Assembly (NCBI GenBank): GCA_013397075.1
Contig: VWZS01000638.1
Coordinates: forward strand, 1,365,529 to 1,429,528
From: Rhabdornis inornatus
Lineage: Eukaryota > Chordata > Aves > Passeriformes > Rhabdornithidae
Direction: 5' to 3'
DNA length: 64,000 nucleotides
The notes under the pieces: model-generated
Database searches by the model: none
What the model was told of the DNA's origin: nothing
Seen by the model: the letters and a program-made list of their open reading frames with translations, nothing else
Shown: in pieces, positions 1-13,500 of the stretch
Position numbering within the stretch: the stretch's first letter is position 1
Layout: every line of letters begins with the position of its first letter
Made by a program: the position numbers and the translations under genes

Positions 1-737
1 TACCTCTGTACATATACATGTAGCTATGATGGCCTTAAGGCAAAGTAAAAATCATGTATTTTACCTTTTATAAGAGCCTTGTTCAGTCACACTATCTTGG
101 AGTGTTTCATGTAACCTCATAGTGCCTGGGCAAAGTTGCCTGATTTATTTTTCCAACTGTAGATAGACTGAAACTGTGTTCTGTGTTATGGAACTGTGGA
201 ATTCAGTCTACAGCTTATTATATCCTGAAGAACCATGATTTCCTAATTCAGTACAGGTGTTTTCCAGGAGTGAGCTGCGTATTAGGGCCAGGCATGCAGT
301 GACTACAAAAAGGAATTAATTCTTCAGCCCATCCATTGTAAGGAGTTGTAGTTCTGGTACAAGACTGTATCTCAGAGCAGACTAAAGCCTCCCACTTCCA
401 ACTTATGGTTCTTATCTCCCTGTAGCATCTTCTTCCTAATGTGGGATGGCAATGCCTCTGTGCCCAAAACACCCAGGAGAATGGGATTTAAATTAGTGCT
501 TTTCTTGATCTGATGTGCGGTTAGTTCTAGATAGCAATGATGTGCAATTTTAAGACAAAGATAATGTTGAAGTTCTGTCTGAAAGTTCATCTGAATTAAC
601 TTCTTCATTCCAGTAAAGGTAGTATTATTTACTGTATAATGTTTATAATTTTATTCTGCATGTCGTGTTACAGGAAAAGGTGTTAAAATGTAATCAATAT
701 GTGATTATTGAACAAAACACTTTGGGTTTTTTTTCAG

Positions 738-880
738 CTGCAATTACAATGTACATCAGATATTTATTAATAGAGAAGCAAAATGAATCATCACACTTCA
801 TTAGGTCTTCATGCAATATGTTTACATTATGTGTGGGATTGATGGGCTGCACTGGAATGGGCATAGTTGCAACTTTTCAG
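738..880 (+). CDS. DRAM1: DRAM1 coding exon 3
   Basis: Acceptor TTTTTTCAG precedes 738 and donor GTATGA follows 880. The exon is 143 nt: two bases complete a split Ala codon, then 47 codons from AITMYIRYLL to GMGIVATFQ. It covers a loop and one hydrophobic segment (MFTLCVGLMGCTGMGIVATF). Exon numbering follows the human gene. Confidence 0.95.
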
Positions 881-3800
881 GTATGACTGTACATTAAAAT
901 AAGATTATTTTATCATTAAAAATTTCAGCTAGATAACATTGATTAACATTATCCCCAAAGGGATCCTTGGAAAATGAAGTAAGGATTCCTTTCTTGCTCT
1001 TGCCTTTTTTCAGTAGCTTTACAGCAGTAGATTTGTTTCCTTCCTATACATGAGAATTTTTGCTTGTGCAGTTATGCCATTAAGGAGTTTTCTGTGTGCT
1101 TGTCTTGTAACAGGTCTGTAATATATGGATTTTTTTGCTGGAAATTTTTTTCTGTGAAAATTTGAATGTAAAAGACTTTGCTATTCCAAGTTTTGCTTAT
1201 AATCAGGTGGGGCAGAATAAGTCAGACTAACAAAAGCATCTGTATTTTTGGCTGAATGATGGCACACTCGCAGCATTTTCTACAAATCTTATCTTTCTAC
1301 TAATCTTATCTGACAGGTTAGAACATTGAGCACAATATCAGCCTGTTAAACTTTTGAGTGTGTCAGAGATGGCATAACAAAATGTTTTATCTTTTGATAG
1401 AGACGTAAAACTACTGCTTGCTTTGCAAGAAAAGGTTAGACATCTCATTACAAACAAAAGTCCACCCTTCAGCGTCTGAAAAAAAATCAATAGGGAGAAA
1501 AAAATACTGAAACAGATTATTCATTTTACCTTTTCTAGTGAGGAAGTGTATAATAAAGTAGATTCTGACACAGGTATATGACACAATAGCACTGAAAGCT
1601 TCAGCCTAGAACCAAGTTGAATTTAATTGGCAGGCATCTTGAAATATTGCCTTAAAATCTGTGAAAACAGCTTCATTATTTATTTTAAAGGATGGTCTAC
1701 TTTGGAACATTTTGTTAAATACTGTTGTGCTCATATAGTGACATGATGACATACAGAGAAATTGGAAATAAAGATTGTTGGGGCTTCAACAGCCAGTACA
1801 GTTTTACATGTAATGGAAATGGTATTTTCAGATGAAAAAACCCTTTGTCTTAGGATGATAACTTGCTCTTTTTAGCTTTGCATCCAAGCAGTGTGTGTGG
1901 ATTGCAAACACCACAGGTACTGCAGTCTATTCCAGTAATATTTTACTTTAAAACACCTCTGTTCTTATTGATAGGATTTATATGTGGCACAAAAAAATGT
2001 TGGATGATGCCTGAATGAAATAGAAAACAAACTTGGCTTCAACAGGGAAAAGACAAATCGGGAATGCAAAATAATTTGTGAGAGTCAGGGAAGCAGAAAC
2101 TTTGATCCTAATGTTTCCAAAGGGATTCCTTACAGTTCTAATACTGATTCTTATCTAATCTCTGTGTCTCATTGCCATAAACTCCTTCCTCACCTAATTT
2201 CTATTTCCTCTGCTTTCACCATGCTTGCCATGTTAAGTGCAACTTGTAGAAAGAGTTCTGAGCATGATAAGGATCTGATTTAGCTAAGCATCTGATCTAG
2301 CAGATTTTCAAGCATCTTTAATTGCCCAGGAAGCTGGAAATGGTGGCTTCAATCTTTTCACTGTATATGTACAGCTAGTGAACAGTACATTCCCATCCCC
2401 ATTTGCCAATAGGATAACTGAGACATGAAGAGGACATGAGATTTGCTCAAGGTCAGGTGATGTTTCAAGTCAGGAGACCAAAGCAAAGCTGGAATTCGAA
2501 ATTATTTCCTTGGTATTCAGTCTAGTTCCTCTAATCAGTATGTCATGCAGAAAATTTAAATTCATGTGCACTACCTGCTAGTTTCTTCAGGTAATCGCAG
2601 CTAACCATTGTGCTGATTCTCTTTCCAGGAGCTGGCTGTTCCCAGTGTCCATGACATAGGGGCTTTGGTGGCATTTGGCTCGGGTGTTGTATACATCACA
2701 CTTCAGTCTATAATCTCTTACAAATCCTGCCCACGATGGAACACTTTCTTTGTGTGTCACATCAGGATGGCCATATCTGTCATATCATGCATTGCTTTCA
2801 TTCCCAGTATCCTTTACCATGTGTCCCATGGTTTTCCATTTATGTGTTCATGGTTTTCCTTTTAAGTTGAATCATTGCTGATAAAGAATAAAAATGAGGT
2901 CACTCTATTTACTTAGGGCTCTCTGATGTATATAATATAGCATGTTGAGACACCATTAGTAGCATAAAGATTAGTTTTGGGGGCTTCTAAAAAGCTTTAT
3001 CTCTTATTTCAGTGGTATATTTAAAAACAATGCAGTAGTGTTCTTTACAGAATTGTACACTAGTGAAGCTACAGCAACTTTCCAACCTCCTTCACTTGAA
3101 GGAGAGTAGGGAGGAAGGTCTGAAAAAGAGAGCCACTGCTTCTACAATGAACCAAACACACAGAAGTTAAAAAAACAGGTGGCATACAAGCCTAGGCAGA
3201 GGATTTTGATCATGTTGCTTGGTTCTTGACCTCAGTAGTTGCCTCTCTTAAAGTCACACTGCACAACTTCCTGGCTTTTCCCTTGGCATGCTATAATTAG
3301 AGTTATCTCACTGATTTTATTGGCCTTGGGTGATCTGCCAGTGTTGAAAACTGATTGCAGCAGCTCATCACATGAGTCAGCTAGCTACAGCCTGCTTTTG
3401 GTTTCAGCAGCTGTGAAACGGCTTTGAAAGAGGGCCTCAGTCCTAAGAGGAAGGTGTACAAACAGATCAAGGTACTTCTTGTGCATCACTGGAAACCAAC
3501 ATTGTTCCACTTCCAGCAGTGCAGGACTCTGCTCCCAAAGCTCTTGATCACAAATGTCACCTAAGTTTTGGAGTGTCTCCCTTACTGTCTATACTTTGAA
3601 AGAACCTACAGAAACCTTCATTTGTGCAGAAATGTGTTTTGATTGCTGCTATCACTTCCCTTGTAATAACACTGTGTTTTATATACTAGTATTCTTAATA
3701 CCTTGATTTGATATTCTAGTTGTTTAGGATATCCTCTGCTACAGAAGGGGAAGATGGTCTGGGTTTTTTTTTTTTGTAAGCAGACATTTTCACTTCTACT

Positions 3801-6672
3801 CACTAATATTTTATAGTTTCCTTTACACTGTTTTTCCCAGTGATTGTGTTTGCTTCAAAAATTTCCATGACAAAAATTGATTGGACTCCAGGTGAAAAGG
3901 TAAAATCTTGCCAGGTAGCCAACTTACCTTGTGTGATATTATTTGGGGAATGCTGTTATATTTATCTTAAAGCATTACAAACATGTCAGAGACTTCAAAT
4001 AGTACATTATCATAAGCAGTTTTGTGCAATGCTGGTTTCCAGTCACTTCTTCATTAGAAAGGTATTTGTGGTGTGGGTAAGAAAACTTGTGACGGATGAT
4101 CAATCTTCAAAGAGTTAGACTTTCATTTTGACCAAGAATTTGAAAGTTTCCCATAGAAAAAGACTACCAAAAAAAAAAGATACTCTGGAAATTGGTTTTT
4201 CTACTTTCTTTTATAGTCAATTTTCTTGAAAATGAACTTCTCACATGTAACAAAAAGTGCACCAATTTAATTCTGTAGTTTTTGAGGTTTTCTACAGCAT
4301 TGGTTTTCTCAGCTTTTTCATCATTCTTTATTAAATAGTCTTTAATACTGTCATAAATATTTGGAGTCTGACGTAAAACACACTAACATTAATTTTAGGT
4401 ATTTGAATTTATATCAGTGTTTTCAGAACGACAACTGTGAAAATTAATTTTTCTTTTTGGACACATTTTGCTAAAAGGAGGTATTCAAAAAACAGATTAA
4501 ATAATGCAGAGACTATATCCTGCTTGAAGAGCTTGATAAGAGCACACTTAGCAAATGTACTTCAACCAAGCAGTGCCAAGGCAGCTGTGAGATAAATATT
4601 TGCAAATTAGAGAATCTTAGTAATATCTTCAGAAGTTTTGTGGGTTTTTATGAGATGCTAGAATGAAAAAATGGTTTTACTGAAAACAGATGGCATATTT
4701 GTTGATGGCATATTGAGAAACACTTTGCATTCTGTTTATGTCCTGTGACATAGGTTTTCTATGACAGTCTTAAAACCAAAAGTTTTGTCAGCTGCCATAA
4801 AGGGTAGCCTTCCATTTCAAAACATAGTAAGAATTTGCTCAGATTTACCGAGCTCAGGGGCTCTGAGTGAAAGCTTGGAGCATGGGCACCTCAGTAATCT
4901 TAACGTAACAACTGAATGTTTTCAGCTTTATATTATATTCAACCTTTGTTTTGATACTGTGCTGATTGTAGTTTGCTTGTACTGCTTTTTATGGTACTGC
5001 AGAAGACTTAATTTAACACATGCAACCTTGATAAATTTGTTCACCATTCTGTAAAAACAAAATATGAATTGACTTTTATACAACAGGGATGGTGAGTCAT
5101 AAATCTTACTTGTTGAATTTACAGAAGGAAATGTCTGTATCATTCCACCCATATTTTGTTTAGCTGTTTTATCTGAAAATTTGATTTATGTCTCATTCCA
5201 TCAGGATTATACTTACCATTTTATGAGTGCAATCTGTGAATGGACGGTGGCCTTTGGTTTCATCTTCTTCTTTTTAACATTCATTAGAGATTTTCAGGTT
5301 GGTATCTACATATCTTAGCAGTGACTAAGTGCTATGAATTGTGTAACAACAAATGCAATGAAAAATTACCATTCTTTACCTAGATAGATGCATCAAAGCT
5401 ATACAGAAACAAATTTTACCAATCACAGAATTGATTTCTGTGTACATAACGAATATTGTCCCCTTGATTATAAAACATAAAATTGAGTTTAATAGTTCAG
5501 TGTGTCTGTTCTTGAAAATTAATAACAGTCAAATAATATATTCTTATTGTTTACCGAAAATTTTGTAGAAAGAGGCCCTCTAAAGGTGGCATAATAATAA
5601 AATTAATGATGCAAATAAAACTTCATTTCTTTCTACCTGAGGGATTTTTTATAATAATCCAAAGCATTTCAACCATTGATGTTTTACACATTTATCTATA
5701 TGTTTCCTCACAGTGCAAAGAATATTAAATACTTTTTGGAAAAGTATTGACACAAAAGCCTTCTGGTTTGGGTAGCTGGATTCAGAGTTAATATATATTT
5801 TGCTGATCAATAGCAAAAATTTCCATGACTGCTTAGTTTTGACTTAGTACTGAATACACCATGGCTTTAGGGCTTTTCCTTAATTAAAAATCAATCAATA
5901 AATAAATAAAATTAAAAAGCTAGGTTCAGCAGAAAAAACCACTTCTTTTGGGAAAAAAAAAATAGTTGTTCAAAATTATGCAACACACGATCTTAAAGGT
6001 ACATAATTGCCTTCTAAAACTGATATAATTATTGAAGAACTATTAAAAAATGTATTCATCATTTAATGCTTCATTTTTGGGGGGAGCTATTTATTGCTAG
6101 TCCATCACTCTCTGATGTCTGTGTATATGATGGTATCTCTTTTATGAAAGGTCAGACTCTTTCCTTGGAGGTAGAGATTTGCAGGACAATGCAGTAGTTC
6201 TCAGAATATTTATTGACAATCCTTAGTTGATAATTCTGCTTCAGAAACATAAAAACTTTTACTAAATATAAATATTATGAAAATAAGATAAAATTATTAA
6301 ATTAACCAAAATGGAATTGTGGACATATAAAATTGCAGGCTATAAAATAGCATGAACCCAATGTTAGTGTTTTGTAATGACAGAAAAATCTTTTAGATTC
6401 TACCATTTTTTTGTCATAACCAGTGTTCAGAGAAAACCAAACTATTAATTCAGTAAAAAAACCTTGCCACACTCTAAGAAAAATAAGACTTTTTTTCTAA
6501 TTTTCTCACAGTATTTGTTTCACTTTAACACTTTTTTCTTTTGTTTTGTTTAATCTCCTTGCACTTTATATTGCAGCACTGTAAAATTAAATTATCTTAA
6601 GCTGATCTTGCTTTATTTTTCTTTTAGAGATTTTCTTTAAGGATATCAACAGAAATACATGAAGACTCCTGA
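738..6672 (+). CDS. DRAM1: DRAM1, DNA damage-regulated autophagy modulator 1 (3' five coding exons; 5' end outside window)
   Basis: Multi-pass lysosomal membrane protein induced by p53 that promotes autophagy (family knowledge). The coding exons are 738-880, 2629-2806, 3841-3899, 5205-5297 and 6628-6672; all introns are GT/AG and the phases join without a stop (518 nt in the window). The protein closely follows human DRAM1 from memory: GCTGMGIVATFQ, then ELAVPSVHDIGALVAFGSG, ISYKSCPRWN, KIDWTPGEK, ICEWTVAFGFIFFFLTFIRDFQ split over its parts, and a C terminus RFSLRISTEIHEDS. It carries roughly the last four of six predicted membrane helices. DRAM2 fits less well, because the ISYKSCP and RISTEI tracts are DRAM1-specific. 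Introns (881-2628, 2807-3840, 3900-5204, 5298-6627) show no recognisable repeat. Exons 1-2, with the start codon, must lie upstream of base 1. Confidence 0.96.
2629..2806 (+). CDS. DRAM1: DRAM1 coding exon 4
   Basis: Acceptor CTCTTTCCAG precedes GAGCTGGCT; the donor is GTATCC after 2806. The exon is 178 nt: 59 codons plus the first base of a split Met codon completed by exon 5. It encodes ELAVPSVHDIGALVAFGSG, VVYITLQSIISYKSCPRWN and CHIRMAISVISCIAFIP, with two hydrophobic segments. Confidence 0.96.
3841..3899 (+). CDS. DRAM1: DRAM1 coding exon 5
   Basis: Acceptor TTTTTCCCAG precedes the exon and donor GTAAAA follows it. The 59-nt exon completes the split Met codon and encodes IVFASKISMTKIDWTPGEK, matching human IVCASLISITKLEWNPREK position by position. 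If the following intron were retained, the frame would stay open to 4118. Confidence 0.95.
5205..5297 (+). CDS. DRAM1: DRAM1 coding exon 6
   Basis: Acceptor TTCCATCAG precedes the exon and donor GTTGGT follows it; the exon is 93 nt, 31 whole codons. It starts DYTYHFMSAICEWTVAFGF and ends in a strongly hydrophobic last helix followed by IRDFQ. This stretch is too short for ordinary ORF listing but is unmistakable against human DYVYHVVSAICEWTVAFGF. Confidence 0.95.
6628..6672 (+). CDS. DRAM1: DRAM1 terminal coding exon 7
   Basis: Acceptor TTTCTTTTAG precedes AGATTTTCT. Fourteen codons (RFSLRISTEIHEDS) are followed by TGA at 6670-6672. The human end is SVTLRISTEINGDI, so the RISTEI core is conserved and the final residues differ. 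Confidence 0.94.
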   Translation, partial: RFSLRISTEIHEDS

Positions 6673-7500
6673 TAGTGAAAAACCAATATTTTATATCTAT
6701 GAATATTCTAGGTTTCTTTTTACTTATGGAAAAAGTGGCAGAGGGACAGGGATTGATAAGGTTGTAATAGGAAGCCCTGCCATTAACTCTGCACCTGCAA
6801 CCGCTAAACGATTTTAAAAACTCAGAGCAAGGTTCCTCTTGCCTTTTTGAAATATTTCTAAAATTTTTTTATGGTTTGGTATATTAAGAATACTGTAATA
6901 AAAGCAGTATCTGGAAGTACCAGAAAGACATGCCTGTACTTTTTAATTTGCTGTAGTGTGACTAGTGGCATTAGTTTTAAACTTGAGAAAGTACATTTTG
7001 CAAAGAGGGAAGTGTAAAGGGAATGGAAATCACTTGGACTGAATTCCTGCTCTGTTAAGTTGCAAGGGCTCAAGAAGATGGTGAGAGCAGGAGTGGGCAT
7101 CTTTGAAGAAGTTTGAAGTTAGTGGATGACAACACTATGCTACATATTTCTGATACTAGCCACTGTAATGCAAATGCAAATCCTAAGAGAAATTTAAACT
7201 ATGTTGCTTGAAAAATGTTTTCTAATCATCACTGCAGTACATATTGTGAAAATCCACCCCTTTTTCCCTTTTATGCACTGATGGCCACAGGAAACAAAAA
7301 ACAGAAGTGGGAATAGAAAGTAAATTTACATTTAAGCATGATGTAATAAAGAGAAATCTTATTGCCATTTGGTTAATGTAGAGCAAATGTTTCCAGCCTG
7401 TATTTTATTCTACAATGGAGTTAATAAGGTCTCAAAAAAAGTCCTTGGGAATGAATGGAAAATAAGAGGCACCAGTAGTTTTCAGGTGCTTATAAATAAA
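6673..7500 (+). other. DRAM1: DRAM1 3' untranslated region with candidate poly(A) signals
   Basis: Sequence directly after the DRAM1 stop. AATAAA hexamers lie at 6897-6902, 7345-7350 and 7495-7500. Any of them could end the mRNA, and the true end cannot be chosen from sequence alone. Confidence 0.5.
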
Positions 7501-10500
7501 TGTGTGAGTATTATATACATAAAACTGAATTTAAAAACAAACCTGGACAGCACCTGTAATGAAGATATTTGCTGCTATAGATTTTCTTCTGTAATTAAAG
7601 ACTCGGAAAGGAACCAATTGAGAAGTCAGATGTTAAAAGTGTCTGCAGGCAAACGGTTCTTTCATGGTTGATTCATCACCTTCATTCAGTGCATTAACCA
7701 CTTGGTTGTCAATTATGTTCTCTGAAAATTACATTTTCCACACTCTATCATAGTTTATGCAGAAATATTGATGATTTTCAGTTGCTAATATCCACTAATG
7801 TGTGTTTTGGAGAGTGATGTCTTAAGATTAGTCATCTGTTGATATTTCTTTTAATATGTATTTTAAACTGTATTAAATTCAATTGTTTCACAACTTAAAG
7901 AGTTGATGCTTTCTTTATAAGTTCTTCCAGATAAAAACAGTAAAAGTGTTTTTCACTGGCAGATTTGCTTTCCGTAGTATTCAGGTTATCTTGCAGAGGT
8001 TCATAGCTACAACCAAATTAAAAATCAAATCTAGTACTGGCTAAAAGAAGGACCCTATATCTTGCTGGTTGGGTATCCTGTAAGGGAAACATATTCCTTC
8101 AAGTGAAGATCATAAAGAAAATGTGTATAAACCACAAAAAGTGACATCATGTTATTTTCCAGACTCTGTTAAGAAAAGACCCTATTTCCTAGTGCATTGT
8201 GTATTACTCTTTTATTGCTTTTTATTTTTAGCTTCCATAAACTAAAGTATAAGAAGCTTGAAGTTGTTGTTTCAAATGATAGCCAACCTTTACAGTGATT
8301 ACAGTATCCTAAAGGGAAGAAAAAAAATTTCAGAGAAAGTGGCTGAATCAAGATCACCTTGTTCCCTGAAGTCAACAGGTAAATTCAGGTACTGAATTAA
8401 ATACTTCCCATTTTCCTGAACTTTATTGTGATACATTTTAATATGAGATATATTAATGACCAAAAGAATGCACCAATAGCGCACCTTTTATTAAATCTGT
8501 TAAGTCTAAGACCTCAACTTGTATTGACATACAGACAGAGGCAATGGATTATTACTCTTTTATTTGTGCAGTGAACTATTGGAAACACTTTGATTATTCT
8601 CTGGCTCCAAGCAGATTTTCACGCAACAACTTAACTGTTCTTTTCAGCTGAAATGTGAGCTGACAAGTTGCAAGCAATTGCCAAAATAATATTCCAGCAA
8701 GATATAATTTAGCTGTGGCTGACTCTTGTTATGTACTGCACTTTAATTTTTTACAGGCAAGTGATCTCTAGAGGTCAGCACAGATAATGTCACAGCACAT
8801 TTCTGTTGCTTTGCTACAGGTCCTTCCTTTCTATATTTTCATATTTCTTAGCAACAACAAATAGCTATTTTTGTTGGAAGCTATGCTAGAAATATTTTCA
8901 TCATCTACTCTGCATGATATTCTCTATTTGTCAGCTCATCAGGGATGATTGAGAAATTCCTTTTGCATAAACTACAGTAAATCACATGATAGTTGCTGTT
9001 ATTTTTAGTGGTTATGCTAAATCATTCTACTGCTTCCAAAACTGCAAAAGCTAATTTTTCTAGGTTATGCAGCTTGATCTGCTGATGAAATACCACTGTT
9101 GTGGTCTCTGTCATAGTTCCAGATCATGTAAGGATGAAACTCTTATCAACTCAAAATACCTAAAACCCCCTTTGTCTTAAGACACTGTTACTTGCTCTGC
9201 TTTGCCTTCCAATGTGCACTAAGCCAGTGATGACCTTATCATTGGCTTTTCTAATGGCACTCTAAACTTTAATTTCTGGTCTGCTCAGTTTGCATACTGC
9301 CTTACCTGTGACAGCATCATATGTCTGACAGTAATACAGTAATCTTGATGGCAAGGTATTTATTACTTGCTTTTAATACTGGTAACAAAACTTCCAAGCA
9401 CATTAGAGGGATTATGGCAACATGTCAGTGAATTTTGGACATTCCAGCATGAAGTTTGTAAAGAAGTTCGAGAGCTTGGTATTTTAAACTCCTCTGTAAA
9501 TACAGTCTTAGTCTCAATATTTTCACATTTTCACAAGCCTTCAGGCTTTAGAGCATCTGTTTGAAGACTGTAGAGGGTTTCGAGTTGGTTCCCAGCAGTT
9601 TACAATGTCCACTGGAAATATTGTCCCTGGAAGAGGCTGGAAGAGCTGTTCTTCTCCAAGAAACAGTGAGAGGCAGCATGGTGTGTGTATTTTAGGAAGA
9701 GAAAATGTTTGCTTCTTTGGAAGATGAGTTAATATCCATTTATTTGGGATAAATGTGGGGAAGTAGCAAGAGGCTTTAATTTATAGGTTCTCTGTAGCTT
9801 TGATTAAAAACTGTGAGAGCTGGGTCTGTCTATCACTGCATTTGTGTGTGTGCCAGTGCCCCTGTGGCCACACATGCAGACACAGACAGTGCTGTCGTGA
9901 CGAGGCCTGGCAGGGGTCAGAGTCCTGCATGTTGCTGCAATACACAGAAATAAAAATACATGCTGTATTTTATAAACAACCGCAGTGATTTAATGAGCTC
10001 TTGCTATATTTTGGATTGGTAATGTAATTCAGAAAGAGCATTTGTCTCATCTTAAGGAGAAAATAGGCAAGTCCTACATATGGTATCTGTATTTTTCCCT
10101 GTACACAATAGATGGCACTAGCAGACCACATGACTTGGATTTATTTCTTACGTTCAGGCAAGCAAGTATAGTAGTTTTGTAGGTAGCTTTAGCTGATTTT
10201 AATAGTCATCTGGAGGCCCAGTTAAATGAGTTTTGTATTGTGCCTTTGTGGAAAACAAGTCAGATCTAAGTTTCTTTGCCATCCCTTCCTGCCTTCATCT
10301 AAGTAAATATGTTTTGCTACTGCAACGTGTACTTCAATTTCAAATTAATTTGTCTGAGTCAGAGGAGTCACTTGCTGCAGTTATCACTGGCACAAGCTGA
10401 CATCCAGGTCTCATTACTACGCCACTTCTCTTGGGAAGTTTTTCCTATCCTATCACAAAGAAAGTACATTTCACTCGCTTGCTTCAGTAGAATCCTGCCA

Positions 10501-13500
10501 GTTTGCAGGATTGCACAATATAGAAAGAACAAGATTTTAGCATTTCAAAATTGCAGCCAGTCTGCACCCAGAAAAAGTGACATGCCGGTTGTAAAAAAAA
10601 TTCAAAGTTTGCTACTGCATCTATTTAAAAATGCGTTTTATATGTAAAATGTATTTTTTTTCCAGTTATTTCCTTGCCTAACAAAACAGTTAGTATTGTC
10701 TTCTATGAAGTGTAGCAATAATGCAGGCTTTTGAACATTATCTTACCTGGAATGATACAAGTTTAGCATTCCCAGTCTTAAATAAAATATGCTGAGCAGC
10801 GTGGATGTTTCTCTAAAAATTCCCAGCAAATGTTGCATGGATTTTTAAAAAATAAATGTAGAAAGTGCTCTGACAAAGTATGAGAGATTCCTTATTGATA
10901 GATCTTTAACACGGTAGAACTTTCTTACTCCATGAGCATTCTCCCAACACACACTCATAAAATTCATTACAGGTACATTTCAAAGAAGGTTTCTCTGATG
11001 AACATCTAGACTTTCATCATGACACCTGCAGGAACATTCTCTGTAGCTCTGCTTTTATTAGAGATATTAGCAGCTGATGGATCTCCATGCAGAGGTCTCT
11101 CCTTCCTCTCACACTCATCAAGTGGCTGAAACAGATGGCTTGCAGGGAGGTTTTTCTTCTGGTTTGAATTATTCAACAGGATTTTTTGATAATAAATTAA
11201 TCTGTGGAGTTTTTTCCTTTAAAAAGTTATAAATAGAATTTTATGTTCATTTGAAATTTCAATGGGATTACACATTAATTCTTGTTTACTACTTAGAAAG
11301 GATTTCGACACAGGTCTTGCTCTTCAGGCAAAAATGTAATGTTTAGAAATTCCACCAGATGAAATATCCCTCTTTTCTTATAGACATCTATTTGGCCTTT
11401 GAGGATACAAATTCAATAGGAGATAAGCACCTTCACTTGAAGGAAAAGTTATCTGCTTGACTTTAATCAACTAAAATCAAATTACAAGCCTCCCACTGGC
11501 TTTAACTGTTAGTATTTCTTGCTCTGCTGAGCAAGTGCATATGTTGTTCACACAGCCTGGGGATGTTTCCTGGACAGATTCTGGTATCAGCAGAATAATC
11601 TCAGGGATGAATTTGGAAAACAAATTACCTCCCTGTAAGCAGTTTGAAGGAGACATCAAGCTCTAAGATTCTGCTTGTTCTGCCTCTGCTCCTTAAACCC
11701 AGCTTATTTTCTTACTGAAGAACCAGAAATTGAGGGTTCAAAATGAAGTATTTAGCTCTGCGTTCTCAGAACCAATATCACAAGTACAACAGGATGTAGT
11801 TCTGATTAAGCCTGTAATGACATTTAATTTGAAATTCAGTGCAACTGTGTGAAGATGGCACTGTGACAAGATCTGAGACATCCCCAAGTAGCTGTAGTAT
11901 TAGAAGAAACTGAGGAAGCAGGAGCCAAGCTTCAGCAAGCACTTGTTTTCTCAGGAGTGTGGAAGCTTTCCATTGGCTTGGCTTCCTCTGGGTTTTGGGG
12001 GCACAGAGATGGCGCCATTTCTTATTTCTCCCTTTGTCCTCTGTCCTTCTGTGTTACCTAATACTCAATTCACACAAATTGTGTTGGCAAGCAGCTCTCC
12101 CAGTATGTTAGTATTAGGATGTGGTTTCTGTGATTCTGTTCCAGAAATCATCTTTCTTCATGACAGTCAACAAATTAGCCTTACTTTCCTCCATTTTGTG
12201 GTCTCAGTCTGATGTCTGGGGAATTTGAACGTATGCAGGTAGTAAGTCATGGGTGCTCTCTGACCTGACTGCAGACCAAAGTCAACTCTCAGCTGAGATC
12301 CTGCCTACAGCTGGCATGGCTGGTTAGCTTAAAAGTGTTTAAACCAAATATTTGGGGTAATTATAGTATTATAGCAGATTTTAAAGGGTGATTGCCAGTG
12401 CTGTCAAAGGGTGAAGCTGACATTTTTTCAGTACCCCTCATTGCCAAACAGCTTTAAAATTCGAATGCTATTATTGTATTAGCATAGTTCTTTAGTCTGA
12501 ACTGAATTTAAAACATGCTTACTGTTTAGGGTAGGCAATACAAAATTTTGATCACTACTTTCCTGGAATTTCAACCAAAAGGAATGGTACAACATTATAT
12601 AATCATGTTTTTTAAAAATCAACTTGCAGTTTTACATGGCATCTTGTGTCTGCTCGTGGCAGCCAGAACTGAGCGTTGCCATTGAAAACAGAGAGTCATG
12701 GCAGTATATTCACTCCAAAAATACCTTCTGGTTGCAAAAATATTTAACAATGTTAAGACTAAAGAGGAGTGAGAGGAAACTAAAGAAAGACAGGATTGGA
12801 AACTGTTCATTGCACTGTCAGATAAAAATTCACCATGGAAAAATGCACAAACAGACAAATAAAAAACAATTTCTGGAGTAAAAATGCAATTCAGCAGACC
12901 ACTGAGTCTTCTTGAGTAGGGTTGAAGGATGAAAGGGGGTACCCTCAAAGCACCCGGTTAAATTCATTGAGCAGAAAGCACTGGGCATCAGGCATTCAGC
13001 TCAGACTGGGGACAGATAAGTCTCTCATGGATTTCTAGGAAGAGCAGAAACTCTGCCTTTGCGTGTACCTCTTTTGGAAAAGAGGTTTAGGAAAAAACAG
13101 AAGCCTCGGAAACCAAAATCCTAGCAATATCTTGGATGGGTTATTGAAACCATCCTATAAATCACAGTAGCAGTTGGACAGCAAGGCAAAATGGGAATTA
13201 GTGATGTCTTTTTCTTCAAGGGGAGCTGGAGATGGGTCTTCATCTGGATTGTGTAACCATGTTGCAGAACCAGCAGTTCCTATGTGTTTGGGGAAGTTTT
13301 GTCTGTTACTCTCAAGGCACGCAGACTCAGAAACATGGCTAAAGTTTGGAAGCTGAGAGAATGGCCAAGAAAGAGAGGAGTCCCTGTTTAAGAAAAGAGG
13401 GGAAGGAAAAAGTAGGAGTTTACCTCAGAGTCTGTGGAAATGAACATGACACTTATCGTTGGCCTCAGTGGAAATAAAGAAACACAGAGAGCCCCCTTTA

